Origin: Gentiana macrophylla
Taxonomy: Eukaryota > Streptophyta > Magnoliopsida > Gentianales > Gentianaceae
DNA: 64,000 nt
Direction of reading: 5' to 3'
Assembly (NCBI GenBank): GCA_026214975.1
Contig: CM047815.1
Coordinates: forward strand, 76,351,299-76,415,298
Part shown: positions 46,039-56,547 of the stretch, piece after piece
Layout: each line of letters begins with the position of its first letter
Position numbering within the stretch: the stretch's first letter is position 1
Position numbers and translations under genes: made by a program
The notes under the pieces: generated by a model
Told to the model about the DNA's origin: nothing
The model's input: the letters and a program-made list of their open reading frames with translations, nothing else
Databases searched by the model: none

Positions 46039-47619
46039 TGATAGGAACCAACTTTACAATTACATTTCATGTCTGATTCGGCCACGATTATTGCATTTAC
46101 GGCATGTTTCGGGTGAGTTTAGACCTATCTTGAGTATTAAATGAGGATTTATTGCACGGCGAGTGATCGTCGGATTTCCGTAAACTCGACCTTATTTTAG
46201 CATTTTATACTCGTTTTCCCGAGCACCCGTAGTTTGCGGGGTTATGCGTTCGTGTTGTTTTCATATGGATGCAGGACTAGGGTGTCTCGAGAGCCTGAAA
46301 GGCGAAAGTATGAGTTTGGACGTGTCCGGCGGCTAAACACGGAGGTTGGAGGTGAAAAAGTGAAGATTTGGGCTGCAAAATAGATGTCCGACGGACAAGT
46401 TGTTGTGTCCGGACGGCTAACTCACCGTTTTTGGAAGATTATTTGATGAAGAACCCGTCCGGACGGATGTAAATAAATATCCGACGGGATGGATCATCAT
46501 CCGGACGGACAAGAGCATCTCATCCGGACGGACACTTATGCATCCATCCGGACACCTGGAAAATCAAGAACAGTCCGTCCGGACAGGGTGGACATCCGTA
46601 CGGACAGCTTACTTTCTATATAAAGCTGCTCATTTTCTCACAGCAGCCAAGTAGAGAAAGAGGGGGCGATAATATTAGATAGTTTTGGAGATTGTGGGCG
46701 ATTTTCTTCATCCTTTAGAGTTAGATCAAGTGTTATATATCATTAGAATCCTCTTTCAATCCTCTCTTTGATCTACTAACTTTTAGCTTTGATCCGTAAC
46801 TTTTCACTTGGCAAAAATTCGATCTTTTGTAAGCACATTTGGTACCTTCTCCAAGTTGAATAAAGTAAGTATGTTCTTTTGTTATTCTATTGTTGTTGTG
46901 ATGTTTTTCTTCCGTTTGTATTGTTTAGATTCGATTATGAGTAGCTAGATTTGTCGTATGGTCGAACCACGTGAATGCGGGTGAAACACCATTAGAGAGA
47001 TGAACCGGGAGGTAGTGTAGCGTGTAATTTAACGTTCTAATCGATAATCCACATCACGAAACTTGTTTTGATTGTTTTAATAGCTTTGAATGAGATTGAC
47101 AACCTTGTTCATTGTTGCACACACGTTAGCTTATAAATGTATGTTGCGGCGACGTGTGGGAACGGGGTTTCGGGACCGTAGAAGTTTTGGGCTTGAAAGG
47201 TAGTCTGACACCTACCCGTGTACTAGATTGACGCCCTAGTCATCAAGTTTAGTCCCAATACGGGGTTTATCCTATGAGTTATTGTTAGACGGCAAGGTAG
47301 AGTAAGGCACACTCCCGGGGCAATCATTTTAATGGTAAAGTAATCCGCTGGATCGTAGTTCGGCCATACTTCTTTTAACTGTTTAGAATTCCGAGTAGTG
47401 TAATCTTTATTTTATGCAATAGTATAACTCCATATCTATCTTGTTGACCTGAACTGAGAAATAAGTCAACTGTGGTACTCAAAGCCAATCTCTGTGGGAT
47501 CGACCTCGGACTCCTCAAGCACTATCCTACACTCGACCCGGTACACTGCCGGTTAGAGGATAGATTCTGCTAAGGTTTCGAGTCTTTGTTTGACCGGACC
47601 GTAGAAATTACGTCCATCA
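46039..47619 (+). repeat. 3' LTR of the Athila-like element
   Basis: 1581 bp, very close to 33260-34835 with many single-base indels, especially in the palindrome array (46387-46613). Confidence 0.95.
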
Positions 47620-47748
47620 ATTATCATAAATCAATTTACGCATGTGTATATATATCACATATATATTACACAAATAAATCTATATATAAATATATAGCCA
47701 AGTGTGAACATGTATATCTTATATATATGTACAACACACGCATGCCAG

Positions 47749-47751
<3 letters not shown>

Positions 47752-47811
<60 letters not shown>
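47752..47811. repeat. (AT)n microsatellite in LTR family A copy 2
   Basis: 60-bp AT run at the position equivalent to 2583-2662 of copy 1. Confidence 0.95.
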
Positions 47812-47813
<2 letters not shown>

Positions 47814-49570
47814 AATATTAATATATGGTAATACCATTAATTAAATTGCACAATCCAAGTGTATCTTATACACTAATAAGTTGCGCCCCATATGCCAATA
47901 AATTGGTATCCGGAATATTCTTTAATTAATATAATATTAATATCTTGTATTTAATTTATTCATAATAAATAAATATCACCATATTAATTTACCACTATAA
48001 CCTTTATAGTCGTGAGATAAAACTTTCCTTATTTAGTTATCATCTATAACCACATTTTAATCCGGCTAGATGTTCATATGTGTGTGACCCGATAGGCTTC
48101 CGAATATTTTGGCCGTAGACACAAAACGCAAATTACGAAAATGCCCTTCATGCCTAACGATCACGGGATAGCGTCTAGCAACACACCGTGACCACCAATC
48201 ATCGGAAGAGTAAAAAACAATGACTACTACCTTTAATGTGAAACAGTTACCGTGTAACTTACAATCCTATCGCTGTAATAATATCCATACGGTCGTTAGT
48301 CGAGTGTCAAAACATAAACGACCATATCTTATAATCTGGATATCAAGCTCTCTCTCGAAGTAACTCATTTACTTTCCACTTTGCAAAGATTCACGAGAGT
48401 AAGACATTCCTTATAAGAAGGCCATTTCGGATATTCAATCCCAATCATAGGATACGTGTTTCCCGGACGACCAATCATGTATACTCCGCATGCTTCAGTA
48501 TCACACCCAATCACTACCGCATGATCTCCCCGTGGCTAGGGGAAACCTCAATAGTGTCAAAGCATGACAATCCACACCGTGATGCCATGAAGACTCCGGT
48601 CAAAAGGATAATTACAAAACCGCCACATAGTGTGACACTTATCCGTGTAAGTGGGTCAGTCTAACATACGCATTCTCTAATACACGTCCACGTACAGTCC
48701 AAGTGTCTCTACATTTCGATAGACGAGATCTATCCCTGCCCTTAAAGATAGAAGACATCTAATACGTGCTAGCCTGTTCATACTTTCAATGCCCTGTTTA
48801 ATATTACATCATCCTAGAGACAATTAAGTATCAAACTTATTAAAGTGATTAGAGATCTCATCAACCATAATCGCCTATCATGGTTTATCTATCACAGTTT
48901 AATACTAAGGACGTTATCATATAACAATTCATAATTGGTTCTTTAAAAGAACAAATACATGACAACAGAAAATCCATTTTATATATGTATAAACATAAAG
49001 AAATAGTAGAAATGATCCGACCAGGTCGGATCCGGTCCAACCCGATTGGGTTTAAGACACTATTCCAACAATCCTATCATGACCTCTACAGGTCGGCCAA
49101 TACTTAGGGTCAAACCTGTCCATATCCAACATTATAGGCCGGCCTAGGTCCCTCTCGGACCAAACCCTTAGCACACATTCTAAATTTGATAAATTTGTGA
49201 TGAATCCCTCCCATTTAATACTCTAAATCCAGACATTCAAATAATTCGCAATTATCTCCTAAAATCAAGGTGATCAAATAATCATTATCTTTTCCTTTGG
49301 GAACACGGAAATTAGAGTCCATCTCATACACGCCACATGCTAACCCAGGCACAAGCCCCTCTATATAAGCAATCCCTAAGAAAATACGAAGACTTGATTC
49401 CAATTCCCGCATTGGATAGGTAGGCAGCTTGATCACCATCAAGTGCAGTCTAAAACATCCCACATCACCCCCCTCTATTCATTGTTTTCTATATCCTAAG
49501 AGCTTCAATAGGTTGTCAATAAGAGTCAAAATACCCGAAATCCACGTTGACGATTTTTGGAACCGTCAAT

Positions 49571-49587
49571 TGGCGCTAGAAGGAGCG
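49571..49587 (+). promoter_or_regulatory. Primer-binding site of the Tat/Retand-like element
   Basis: TGGCGCTAGAAGGAGCG two bases after the LTR end; this form is usual for Tat-group elements. I do not assign the tRNA. Confidence 0.65.
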
Positions 49588-49628
49588 TCTCTTCATTGAT
49601 AATCTCGTTTGAAAGCTCCAAAATCAAT

Positions 49629-50669
49629 ATGGTGACCACAAGACAGCAAGCAGCTAACGGCAGCCACGCCAACGATGCAACGGAGTCAGACGCAATCAAC
49701 CAGAATCCACAGCAGAAGAAAATCGCCATTGATGCTACCCAACAAGCATTGTGGATATGCTGGCAGCCCTCGATGGTGCAACCAAAAAGGCCGTCCTTAA
49801 TGCCGCCTTGGCAGAGAAGGATGAGGAAGAAGAAGATCTGGACGATCTAGAGGAAGAGGATCCTCTTGATGAAAATTCACAGGATCAGGATCTACAAGAG
49901 TGATATCCATCTGGAGGAAACCCCCAAGAACATGAGTCGGAGGAAGAAGATGACCCCAACGATGGGTCATGGCAACAAACACCTCCTCCACCCAGGCGTT
50001 GAGGAGTCGGAAGAGGCGGTCAGTCATCTTCTTCAATTTTGAAAAAACAGTCAGTTGTCCCCCTGGCGATAGATGCAGCCCGAGCCGAGCTAGACGCCAT
50101 AGCAAGAAAAAGAGTTGCGCTACTGGCTCTTGAGTCTCCCTTCTCCGAATAGATAGATAGCTACCCCCGACCGGCGAGGTTCAAGATCCCAAAGTTGGAA
50201 CCCTAAAAAGGAACAAAGGATCCCTAGGATCACTTGTTCCAGTATCTCACGCACATGAATCTCGACTGTGCCCCGGACGAGATAAAGTGCAAAGCGTTTC
50301 TTGCGCTACTCACTGGCCGAGCACGAGAATGGTCAAGAAAATCCCGGCCAGGACGATCTACAATTTTGAGACATTGGGGAAGATGTTTCTAAACGCTTTC
50401 ATCACGGCGAAGCCGTTCCAGAGGAATGCTACTCACCTATTTACACTTAAGCAGAAGCGAGACGAAACCGCGCTGCAGTATCTCAAGCGGTTCAACGAAG
50501 AGTCATTGCAAGTTTGGGACGTGGACGATCACATCTGGATCGCATCTTTTGTGGATGGCCTACAGGAAGGAAGACTGTACGCCAAGTTGAGCAGCAGGCT
50601 CCTGACATCTATGGAGGAATGCATGGAAGTAGCGTTCAAACACTGTCAGGGAGGAGAGGCCAACCAGCT
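49629..50669 (+). pseudogene. Tat/Retand-like gag, 5' part
   Basis: ATG at 49629 (M-V-T-T-R-Q-Q-A-A), 60 nt after the LTR. It passes through an acidic stretch with frame changes (49790-50000). The gag capsid domain is clear in 50345-50669: F-E-T-L-G-K-M-F-L-N-A-F, L-F-T-L-K-Q-K-R-D-E, Y-L-K-R-F-N-E-E, F-V-D-G-L-Q-E-G-R. It is interrupted by a hAT MITE at 50670. Several stops lie upstream of 50287. Confidence 0.8.
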
Positions 50670-51691
50670 AGGGGTGAGCTTGGATTGGTTTGGGGGGTTT
50701 GGTTTGGTTTTGAAAGACTCGGGTTGGTTTGGGGCGCCATAATTCGTTTCCCAAACCAAACCAAAATGAAGTCAACCCCAATGGTTTGGTTCGAATTGGT
50801 TTCGGTTTAACAAGCATAATCTTAAAAGAAATTGGCAAAACCAACATTTTTTACATAAACTCTAAGTAGCTACATACATTACAATATAATTTAGCTACAA
50901 TCAATCCTCCATAGTTGCATACTTACATACATGCATTTACTGATTTACATATTTACATCAAAAGAGCAAAATGCTGAATGTTGACACAATAAAATGATCA
51001 AAACACCATGCGCGTCTTCCAACCAAAACAACATAGCAAACCTCAGCAAAAACAAGCATCCAATCCAACTCCAACAGCAGCCAACAAAACCTACAACCTC
51101 CATGGCTCCATGAAAAAAACAATGAAATAGAATTAGATCAATGTTCATTTTTTCAATGAGCAAAATAGGACAAGTCCAACTTGCATGACTGAGTAGGAGA
51201 ATGATCAAAATGAATGTATCATTTTGTGTTTCCAAGCAGCAGCCAACATTTAAAGCAAAAATTGCAACTTGAATATAGCATAGAGAAATAAAAACAATAA
51301 GGCCAATCACAATGGCCTAATGCTTTCCCATTGTCACTTATCATCAAAAGCATCAAAATTGTCCTACATGGCATTATAATGCCATTCCTATTCACATTCC
51401 TCCACACAATGGCTTTAAAAGACCACAGTTGATTTTACCAACAGATATAAATTTTCCTACCGAAAATGGGTATAAGACAAATGAGTATAATATATAATGA
51501 GTATAATATATAATATATATAATTAATGTATTAAAATTTTGGTTTGGTTTGGTTTGGATTGGGTGTAAAAAAAACTTATCCGAAACCAATTCAATGCAGT
51601 TTGGTTTGGTTCCAAACCAAACCAATTCATTTGGTTTGCTATTGGTTTGGTTAATTCGGATTGGTTTACGGTTTGTTTTGCTCAGCCCTAC
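50670..51691. mobile_element. hAT-type non-autonomous element, about 1 kb
   Basis: Ends AGGGGTGAGC (50670) and GCTCAGCCCT (to 51690) are inverted with one mismatch. CAACCAGCT (50661-50669) and CAACTAGCT (51691-51699) form an 8-9-bp duplication with one mismatch. Subterminal regions are packed with GGTTTGG/CCAAACC. No transposase ORF inside. The gag frame resumes at its right side. Confidence 0.8.
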
Positions 51692-51699
51692 AACTAGCT

Positions 51700-52283
51700 G
51701 AAAATAGAACTAGAAAAGTTAGAACCGAATAAGGAGAAGGCCGAGGATACTTTTAAGAGAGAATGAAGTCATCTGGAGATCGCACGGTCTGCTCGGCCAT
51801 GGGCCGATCCGAGAAGAAAAGTGCCTTACAACCGCGGGATTTCTCGGTGTTAAACAGGCCCCGTGAACAAGTACTCACGATCATGTAAAGAAAGGGCTTA
51901 GTGCGAACTCCCACGCCGCTGCGAAGTCCTCCGGATAGAAGGGACCAAAGCAAGTTTTGCACATACCACCAAGACACGGGGCATAACCTAGACAGTTGTA
52001 GGGATTTCAAAGAGACATGGACGCGGCAATCACCAAGGGAAAGTAGGATGAGGTCGTGGAGCGACCACAATATGGCGAATGGCGGGGTTGGCGAGACTAC
52101 CCACAGGGAAACTAGCTTCAACCGAGAGCGCACTCGGCAGGGCGATCCCCAGAGAAGAAGAGATCGGTCCCTAGAGGGGACCGGAAGTTAGATAACCGCC
52201 CGATCAACACCATCAATACTATTGTAGGAGGCCCCAGTCATGCATTCAGAGAAGTCAGCGGCCTTATCGCTCGACCTGAAGGC
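51700..52283 (+). pseudogene. Tat/Retand-like gag, 3' part with zinc knuckle
   Basis: After the MITE the gag C-terminus resumes with several stops. CTYHQDTGHNLDSC near 51957-52000 is the knuckle of the C-x-x-H-x-x-x-G-H type seen in Tat gag. Confidence 0.75.
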
Positions 52284-52790
52284 GTGTCGGTGAACAGAGG
52301 AAGTCAGATTCCTTTTCAGGAGGTAAGCTATGGGCCTAGGGATCCGCTCCCGTTGGTCCCGAACAATGAAGGTCTGGTTATTGAAGTCGTAAGGAATAAA
52401 AATTTGGTGAAGAGGGTTTGCGTCGACATTGGAAGCGCCGTCAACGTCCTCTACTTTGCGGCTTTCCAGGCAATGAGCCTTAAGGAGTCCGAGCTGACTC
52501 CGGTTTCAGCACCCTTGTTTGGATTTTCCGGCCTTCCTGTTCATCCCATAGGAATGGTTCGGCTCGCAACAACGTTTGGGAAAGAGTCAGTGGGAAGGAC
52601 TCTAATGGTCAACTACGTCATGGTTAAATCGTCATCAGCATACAACATCATCTTAGGAAAACCTGCTTTGATCGATCTTCGGGCCGTGATTTTCCCAGCT
52701 CACATCAGTTTAAAGTTTCCAACCGCCCGCAGCTCGGTTGAAATTAAAGGAGATTTAGAGTCGCCCGAAGTTGCTACGCGGCCATTATCA
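52284..52790 (+). pseudogene. Tat/Retand-like protease
   Basis: Open frame with V-C-V-D-I-G-S-A-V-N-V-L (aspartic protease active site, usually D-x-G-S-S/A), F-G-F-S-G, and the later A-Y-N-I-I-L-G-K-P-A-L. It runs on to about 52919 without known sequence. RT, RNase H and integrase do not follow, so 5 kb or more of pol has been deleted or was never present. Confidence 0.82.
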
Positions 52791-53009
52791 AAGATAAAGG
52801 AGTTATCTTGGCTTGCTCGGTTCGGCAAGTCTTTATCATTTGCTACTTTTTATTTTCGTACTTTGGTCATGCTCTTTCTTTCTTTTATCAGTCTTGGATA
52901 TTTCTACTTCGTTGAATAAATTTTGCTTAGAGCGTTTAATTTTCGTCACTTACTTACTTCTTTGCCTCATTTCATAAGTCTATAAGGACCAGCTAACCAA
53001 TATACTCCA

Positions 53010-53425
53010 CGTCCATACTTACACGCGAGAAGTCAGTCCGACCTGGCCCTGCTCGCCATGCTTTTGAACGAGAAGTCAGCACTAGCCTGACCCTGCTCGT
53101 CCAAACTTACACGCGAGAAGTCAGTCCGACCTGGCCCTGCTCGTCGTGCTTTTGAATGAGAAGTCAGCACTAGCCTGGCCCTGCTCGTCCATACTTACAC
53201 GCAAGAAGTCAGTCCTACCTGGCCCTGCTTACCGTGCTTTTAAACGAGAAGTCAGCACTAGCCTGGCTCTGCTCGTCAATACTTACACGTGAGAAGTCAG
53301 TCTGACCTAGCCCTGCTCGCCGTGCTTTTAAACGAGAAGTCAGCACAAGCCTGGTCCTGCTCGTCCATACCTACACGCGAGAAGTCAGTATGACCGGACC
53401 CTGCTCGCCATGCTTTATGACGAGA
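53010..53425. repeat. Tandem repeat, five 87-89-bp units of two 44-bp halves
   Basis: Unit starts (CGTCCATACTTACACG-type) at 53010, 53099, 53186, 53274 and 53362. Each unit has two half-repeats around GAGAAGTCAG and CCCTGCTCG. Such arrays are common in the untranslated 3' region of Tat-group elements. Confidence 0.9.
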
Positions 53426-54255
53426 ATCATGTTTAACTTAACTCGTTTCACCCTAAATTTGTGTGAAAGGCCAACTTGACATGGCCCTTCTAACATAGAG
53501 CTAAAGCTAACCCCACCGGTTAAGATCCGATATCTAACTCATAATTATCCGAGCCCACGCGTTGGGTTCGGCCTTATACATATGGTGACAAATTACAAGT
53601 ATGCTATCCAAAAATTCATAATAATGAATGGTATACTGGGTGCATACCCCAATAATAAGAACAAGCAAGAAACAGAAGTACATTAACATAGAACCGTCAT
53701 ACATCAAATCATCAATTTGGTGTAACTTTTACGTCAAATTTTATCCGTCAACTCCAATGGTTCTACTCCAAAAAGAAATATTCTTAGAATATTTCATCTT
53801 AAAATTCAACTATATATTAAAAATAAATGTATTATTATTTAGTTGTACATTTTAAAAATTATTATTGTGTATAGTTACATACTTGAATATTATAACAACT
53901 TTAATGATACAATTAACATATAAAAATTATTTCAATATTGTGTATAGATACGTACTTGAATTACAATTAATTAAATTTTTAGAAAGGAATTCAACTTTAA
54001 ATTTTTTTAGAAGGGAATTACAATTTAATTAAGAAAGGAAAAATATAAAAAAAATTGAATTCTTCTTCACAAAAAGAAAAGAAAAAGAAAAAAAAGTGAA
54101 CAGTAGTTGTCGGTATCCATTTCCTTCGGCAAATTTGATGGTGAATTTCATCCTCCCATTAATTTGATGGAGAAAAACATATCCATTGAAGTCTTATTTT
54201 CCACCAAATTGCTGTTTTGGCTGTGAAATAGAGCTCCCTTGGAGTTGCTCTAAGA

Positions 54256-54981
54256 GAAAATGTTGAGAGATGCTAAAAACGAATACACGTTTTCCCCACA
54301 AGAAAAAAACACAATAAGATTATATTATGGTAATCCAAACGCATCATTAGTGTGTCATTTTGACCCAATGCATAAAAAAATCACTACACGTTTCTTTGAA
54401 AATTGTAAGACATAAATTATGAAGTTGAAGCATCATGAATACTATTATCACACTTTTAAGAGGTATCCTTTCGTTTGTTTTATTAGTGACTTTTGATATA
54501 GCCTAAAGGCTAAAGATTAATAAAATAATTAATGTGTCTGAAATATAGAATAAAATTATAAGATCATTTTTTTTTAATTTTAAATATATTTACAATCATT
54601 AGATACAATATATTGTAAATGTAAATACACATTAATAGTAATACTATTATAGTTTTGATGCATTATTTCTCTACACACAAAAATTGTAAGACCTTTTTTT
54701 TTCTTAAAGTTTCCGGTATTCGGATCTCACTCGTCCGACTAATTCGGAGTTCGGTCCGGATCGTGCCAGCAGAGTCTGATTCTTACTCAGGAGTAAAACT
54801 ATGCTTAAATATTGAAATTAATGTTTGGACTTAAGTCGAAAATAATAATAATAAATAATGTATTGATAATCTAAAATGACGTGTGGTATAACTTAAAAAA
54901 ACAAATGATGTTTCTCAAACAAAACAAAAAAACCAAATGTTCGAAGTGACAATTAATTTAAAAAGGGGAGGGAGTATTTAT
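54256..54981. other. A/T-rich non-coding stretch
   Basis: No gene. A G/C-richer island (54708-54790, TCCGGATCGTG region) follows a poly-T run and could be a SINE or LTR scrap, but I cannot find pol III boxes. Confidence 0.35.
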
Positions 54982-54983
54982 TA

Positions 54984-55243
54984 CTCCATCCGATTCTATT
55001 TATCAGGTTGCAAAAAACATAAATATTAAGAAGGGTAGTTAATGTTGTGATTTAATATCAAAATGATAATAACACATCTTGATTATAATTAATCCAATTT
55101 TATTTTTAATCTCTCGTCCCTTAATAAATAAATAGAATTGAATGTAAAAAAATAAATTAAATAATATTTTAAAAATGTAAATATAACAGGAAAAAATAAA
55201 TTTTATTTTTGACAACTACAAAATTAATTAACAACGGAGGGAG
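54984..55243. mobile_element. Stowaway-like MITE
   Basis: 260 bp bounded by TA (54982-54983, 55244-55245). Ends are CTCCATCCGATT and ACAACGGAGGGAG; related to 30605-30830 and to the outer MITE near 61700-62212. Confidence 0.82.
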
Positions 55244-55399
55244 TAAGTACAAACATCAATCGTCCTAATCTAGACTACTGATAGTGTAAGAATGTAATGA
55301 TGGCTGGTGATAATGGTGGATGAAATTGACATTTTTTTTAGTAAGAAATTGGCTTTTATTTTGGCTTACTAATTACGGTTGAAAAAGAGTTAAAAACAA

Positions 55400-55629
55400 G
55401 GGAAACTTGAAAAAATATGTTTAAAAAGATAAATATTTATGTGGTATTCTTTAAAAGATAACATTTAAAAAAATATGTCTGTAATTCATAGCGATTATGT
55501 AGCTATTACGTAGCAATTCGGTAGCGAATACGCAACGAAATGCTTTCCAGACATATTTTCTAAATGTTATTATTTTGAGGCATATCACATAAATATTTAT
55601 TTTTTTAAGCATATTTTTCCAAGTTTCCC
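55400..55629. mobile_element. Foldback Mutator-like MITE
   Basis: Two arms of about 80 bp (55400-55480 and 55550-55629; GGGAAACTTG...CAAGTTTCCC) form one long inverted repeat around a 70-bp loop. The 9-bp target duplication is TAAAAACAA (55391-55399) / TAAAAGCAA (55630-55638), one mismatch. Long TIRs plus 9-bp duplication are typical of MULE-derived elements. Confidence 0.88.
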
Positions 55630-55638
55630 TAAAAGCAA

Positions 55639-56284
55639 GTATAATTAAGGAATAAAATGAATATATAATACGTTTAAGAGAAAAGTTATTATACAGCTAT
55701 GGTGGAGGGTAAGTTGCATCAAATTTTCTTCTACATACTTTTATTATGTGAGTGAAGATGTGTAAAAACACATCACGTCTATCCACTTAATATTTTACCC
55801 ATAAAATCTAAAGCGATATTTTTCAGAAAAATAGAAAAAGGAAAAATTTTCAGGACAACGATCCATTCAAAAAGGGAATTACGTATAACCCATAATGATG
55901 GAAGCCCCAGCCATTAAATAATACTGTGGCAGGAGTATATTGTAAATAAATTTATGCCATTACGGCTTGGTAATGATTTGACATAACTGTTGTTTCCCAT
56001 ATGATTTCTTTAGATAGCGACATGTTCATCTTTTTATTTTTATTTTTGAGGGGTTCATCTTTTAATTTTGATGAGGCTGTTATAACAGTAGACTTTAGAG
56101 TCACCACGTGATACAACTACGTTAATTAATATATAATATAATAAACAATATGTAAAACTTTTACATGTAATATATTAAAAAACAATTATTTGAGGAAGAC
56201 ATGTAATATATTTAAGAAATTGTAAATTTTTATATGTTAATCATCAAATTTAAAAAAATCATAAACGTACATCATTTTACTTAC
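55639..56284. other. A/T-rich non-coding stretch
   Basis: No gene or clear repeat; short T- and A-runs only. Confidence 0.4.
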
Positions 56285-56547
56285 ATAAAAGAAGCCGCTG
56301 AGGATTACGGTGTATCGGCTTATCAGCATTTGTAACTCAATCTACAACTTGATTCCCGAGTAGTGGTTAATTGTGTGAAAGGGGTCATTACTGCGGTAAT
56401 TTCTAGCAATCGGGTGCTTTTATCTCTGGGAGGTTGATGATTGATAATCCAATTACAGCCTTTGAGGCTTTCCATTCGTTCAATGCGGGGTTTCCGGGTT
56501 GTCATGAGCATGTGGCTTTGAAGCTTGATATGGCTAAGGCCTTCGAT

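Larger units (their letters stand above)
33260..47619 (+). mobile_element. Athila-like Ty3/gypsy element, 14.4 kb
   Basis: LTRs 33260-34835 and 46039-47619 (1576 and 1581 bp) start TGATAGGAACC and end CGTCCATCA, with the perfect duplication ATTAT (33255-33259, 47620-47624). A tRNA-Asp primer site, gag, protease, RT, RNase H, integrase and a further ORF after pol follow on the plus strand, as in Athila. The LTRs are very similar, so the insertion is fairly recent, yet the coding region has many frameshifts. It may have been copied by helper proteins from an already broken master, or its consensus may have base-calling indels. Confidence 0.95.
32695..49070 (-). mobile_element. LTR family A, copy 2 (solo LTR) hosting an Athila-like element
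   Basis: Termini TGTTAGGAAATC (32695) and TATTCCAACA (49070) with the perfect duplication ATCCT (32690-32694, 49071-49075). Net length is 2011 bp without the 14.4-kb Athila-like insertion. Its TATA box is on the minus strand (33046-33055). No coding sequence of its own, so it is a solo LTR. It gives the intact length and both ends of family A. Confidence 0.93.
32500..49568 (+). repeat. LTR of the Tat/Retand-like element, split by LTR family A
   Basis: About 195 bp (roughly 32500-32694) plus 493 bp (49076-49568) of GGCCGACC/GGTCGGCC-rich sequence that rejoin across the ATCCT duplication. It ends ACCGTCA at 49568 beside the primer site. The left border is not certain. Confidence 0.65.
31617..53690 (+). 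mobile_element. Tat/Retand-like gypsy element in permuted order
   Basis: Order on the plus strand: antisense ORF (the 3' internal part of Retand-type elements), LTR (split by a nested solo LTR), primer site, gag, zinc knuckle, protease, then tandem repeats (normally between pol and the antisense ORF). RT, RNase H and integrase are missing. The unit starts and ends with the same 45-bp sequence (31617-31661 and 53646-53690; four mismatches). A normal element would read LTR-gag-pol-repeats-antisense ORF-LTR, so the two internal halves are swapped around one LTR. Sub-identification as Tat/Retand rests on gag, protease and antisense-ORF features. Confidence 0.7.
31582..54252. mobile_element. PIF/Harbinger-type MITE ends enclosing the second nest
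   Basis: GAGCAACTCCAA at 31582 and its inverse TTGGAGTTGCTC ending at 54252 are both flanked directly by TAA (31579-31581, 54253-54255). That is the terminal motif and 3-bp TWA duplication of Tourist/Harbinger MITEs. Net Harbinger sequence would be 31582-31616 plus 53691-54252 (about 600 bp, A/T-rich, no transposase). Only 12 bp of terminal match support the pairing, so it is likely but not certain. Confidence 0.6.

Noticed and set aside
47586..47837. ORFs rich in Ile-Tyr on both strands
   Set aside because: They are translations of the (AT)n microsatellite.
50945..51625. Minus-strand ORFs of 60-120 codons
   Set aside because: They are inside the non-autonomous hAT element and show no transposase motifs.
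53010..53425. CRISPR-like array
   Set aside because: Contiguous tandem units without unique spacers, inside a gypsy element in a plant genome.
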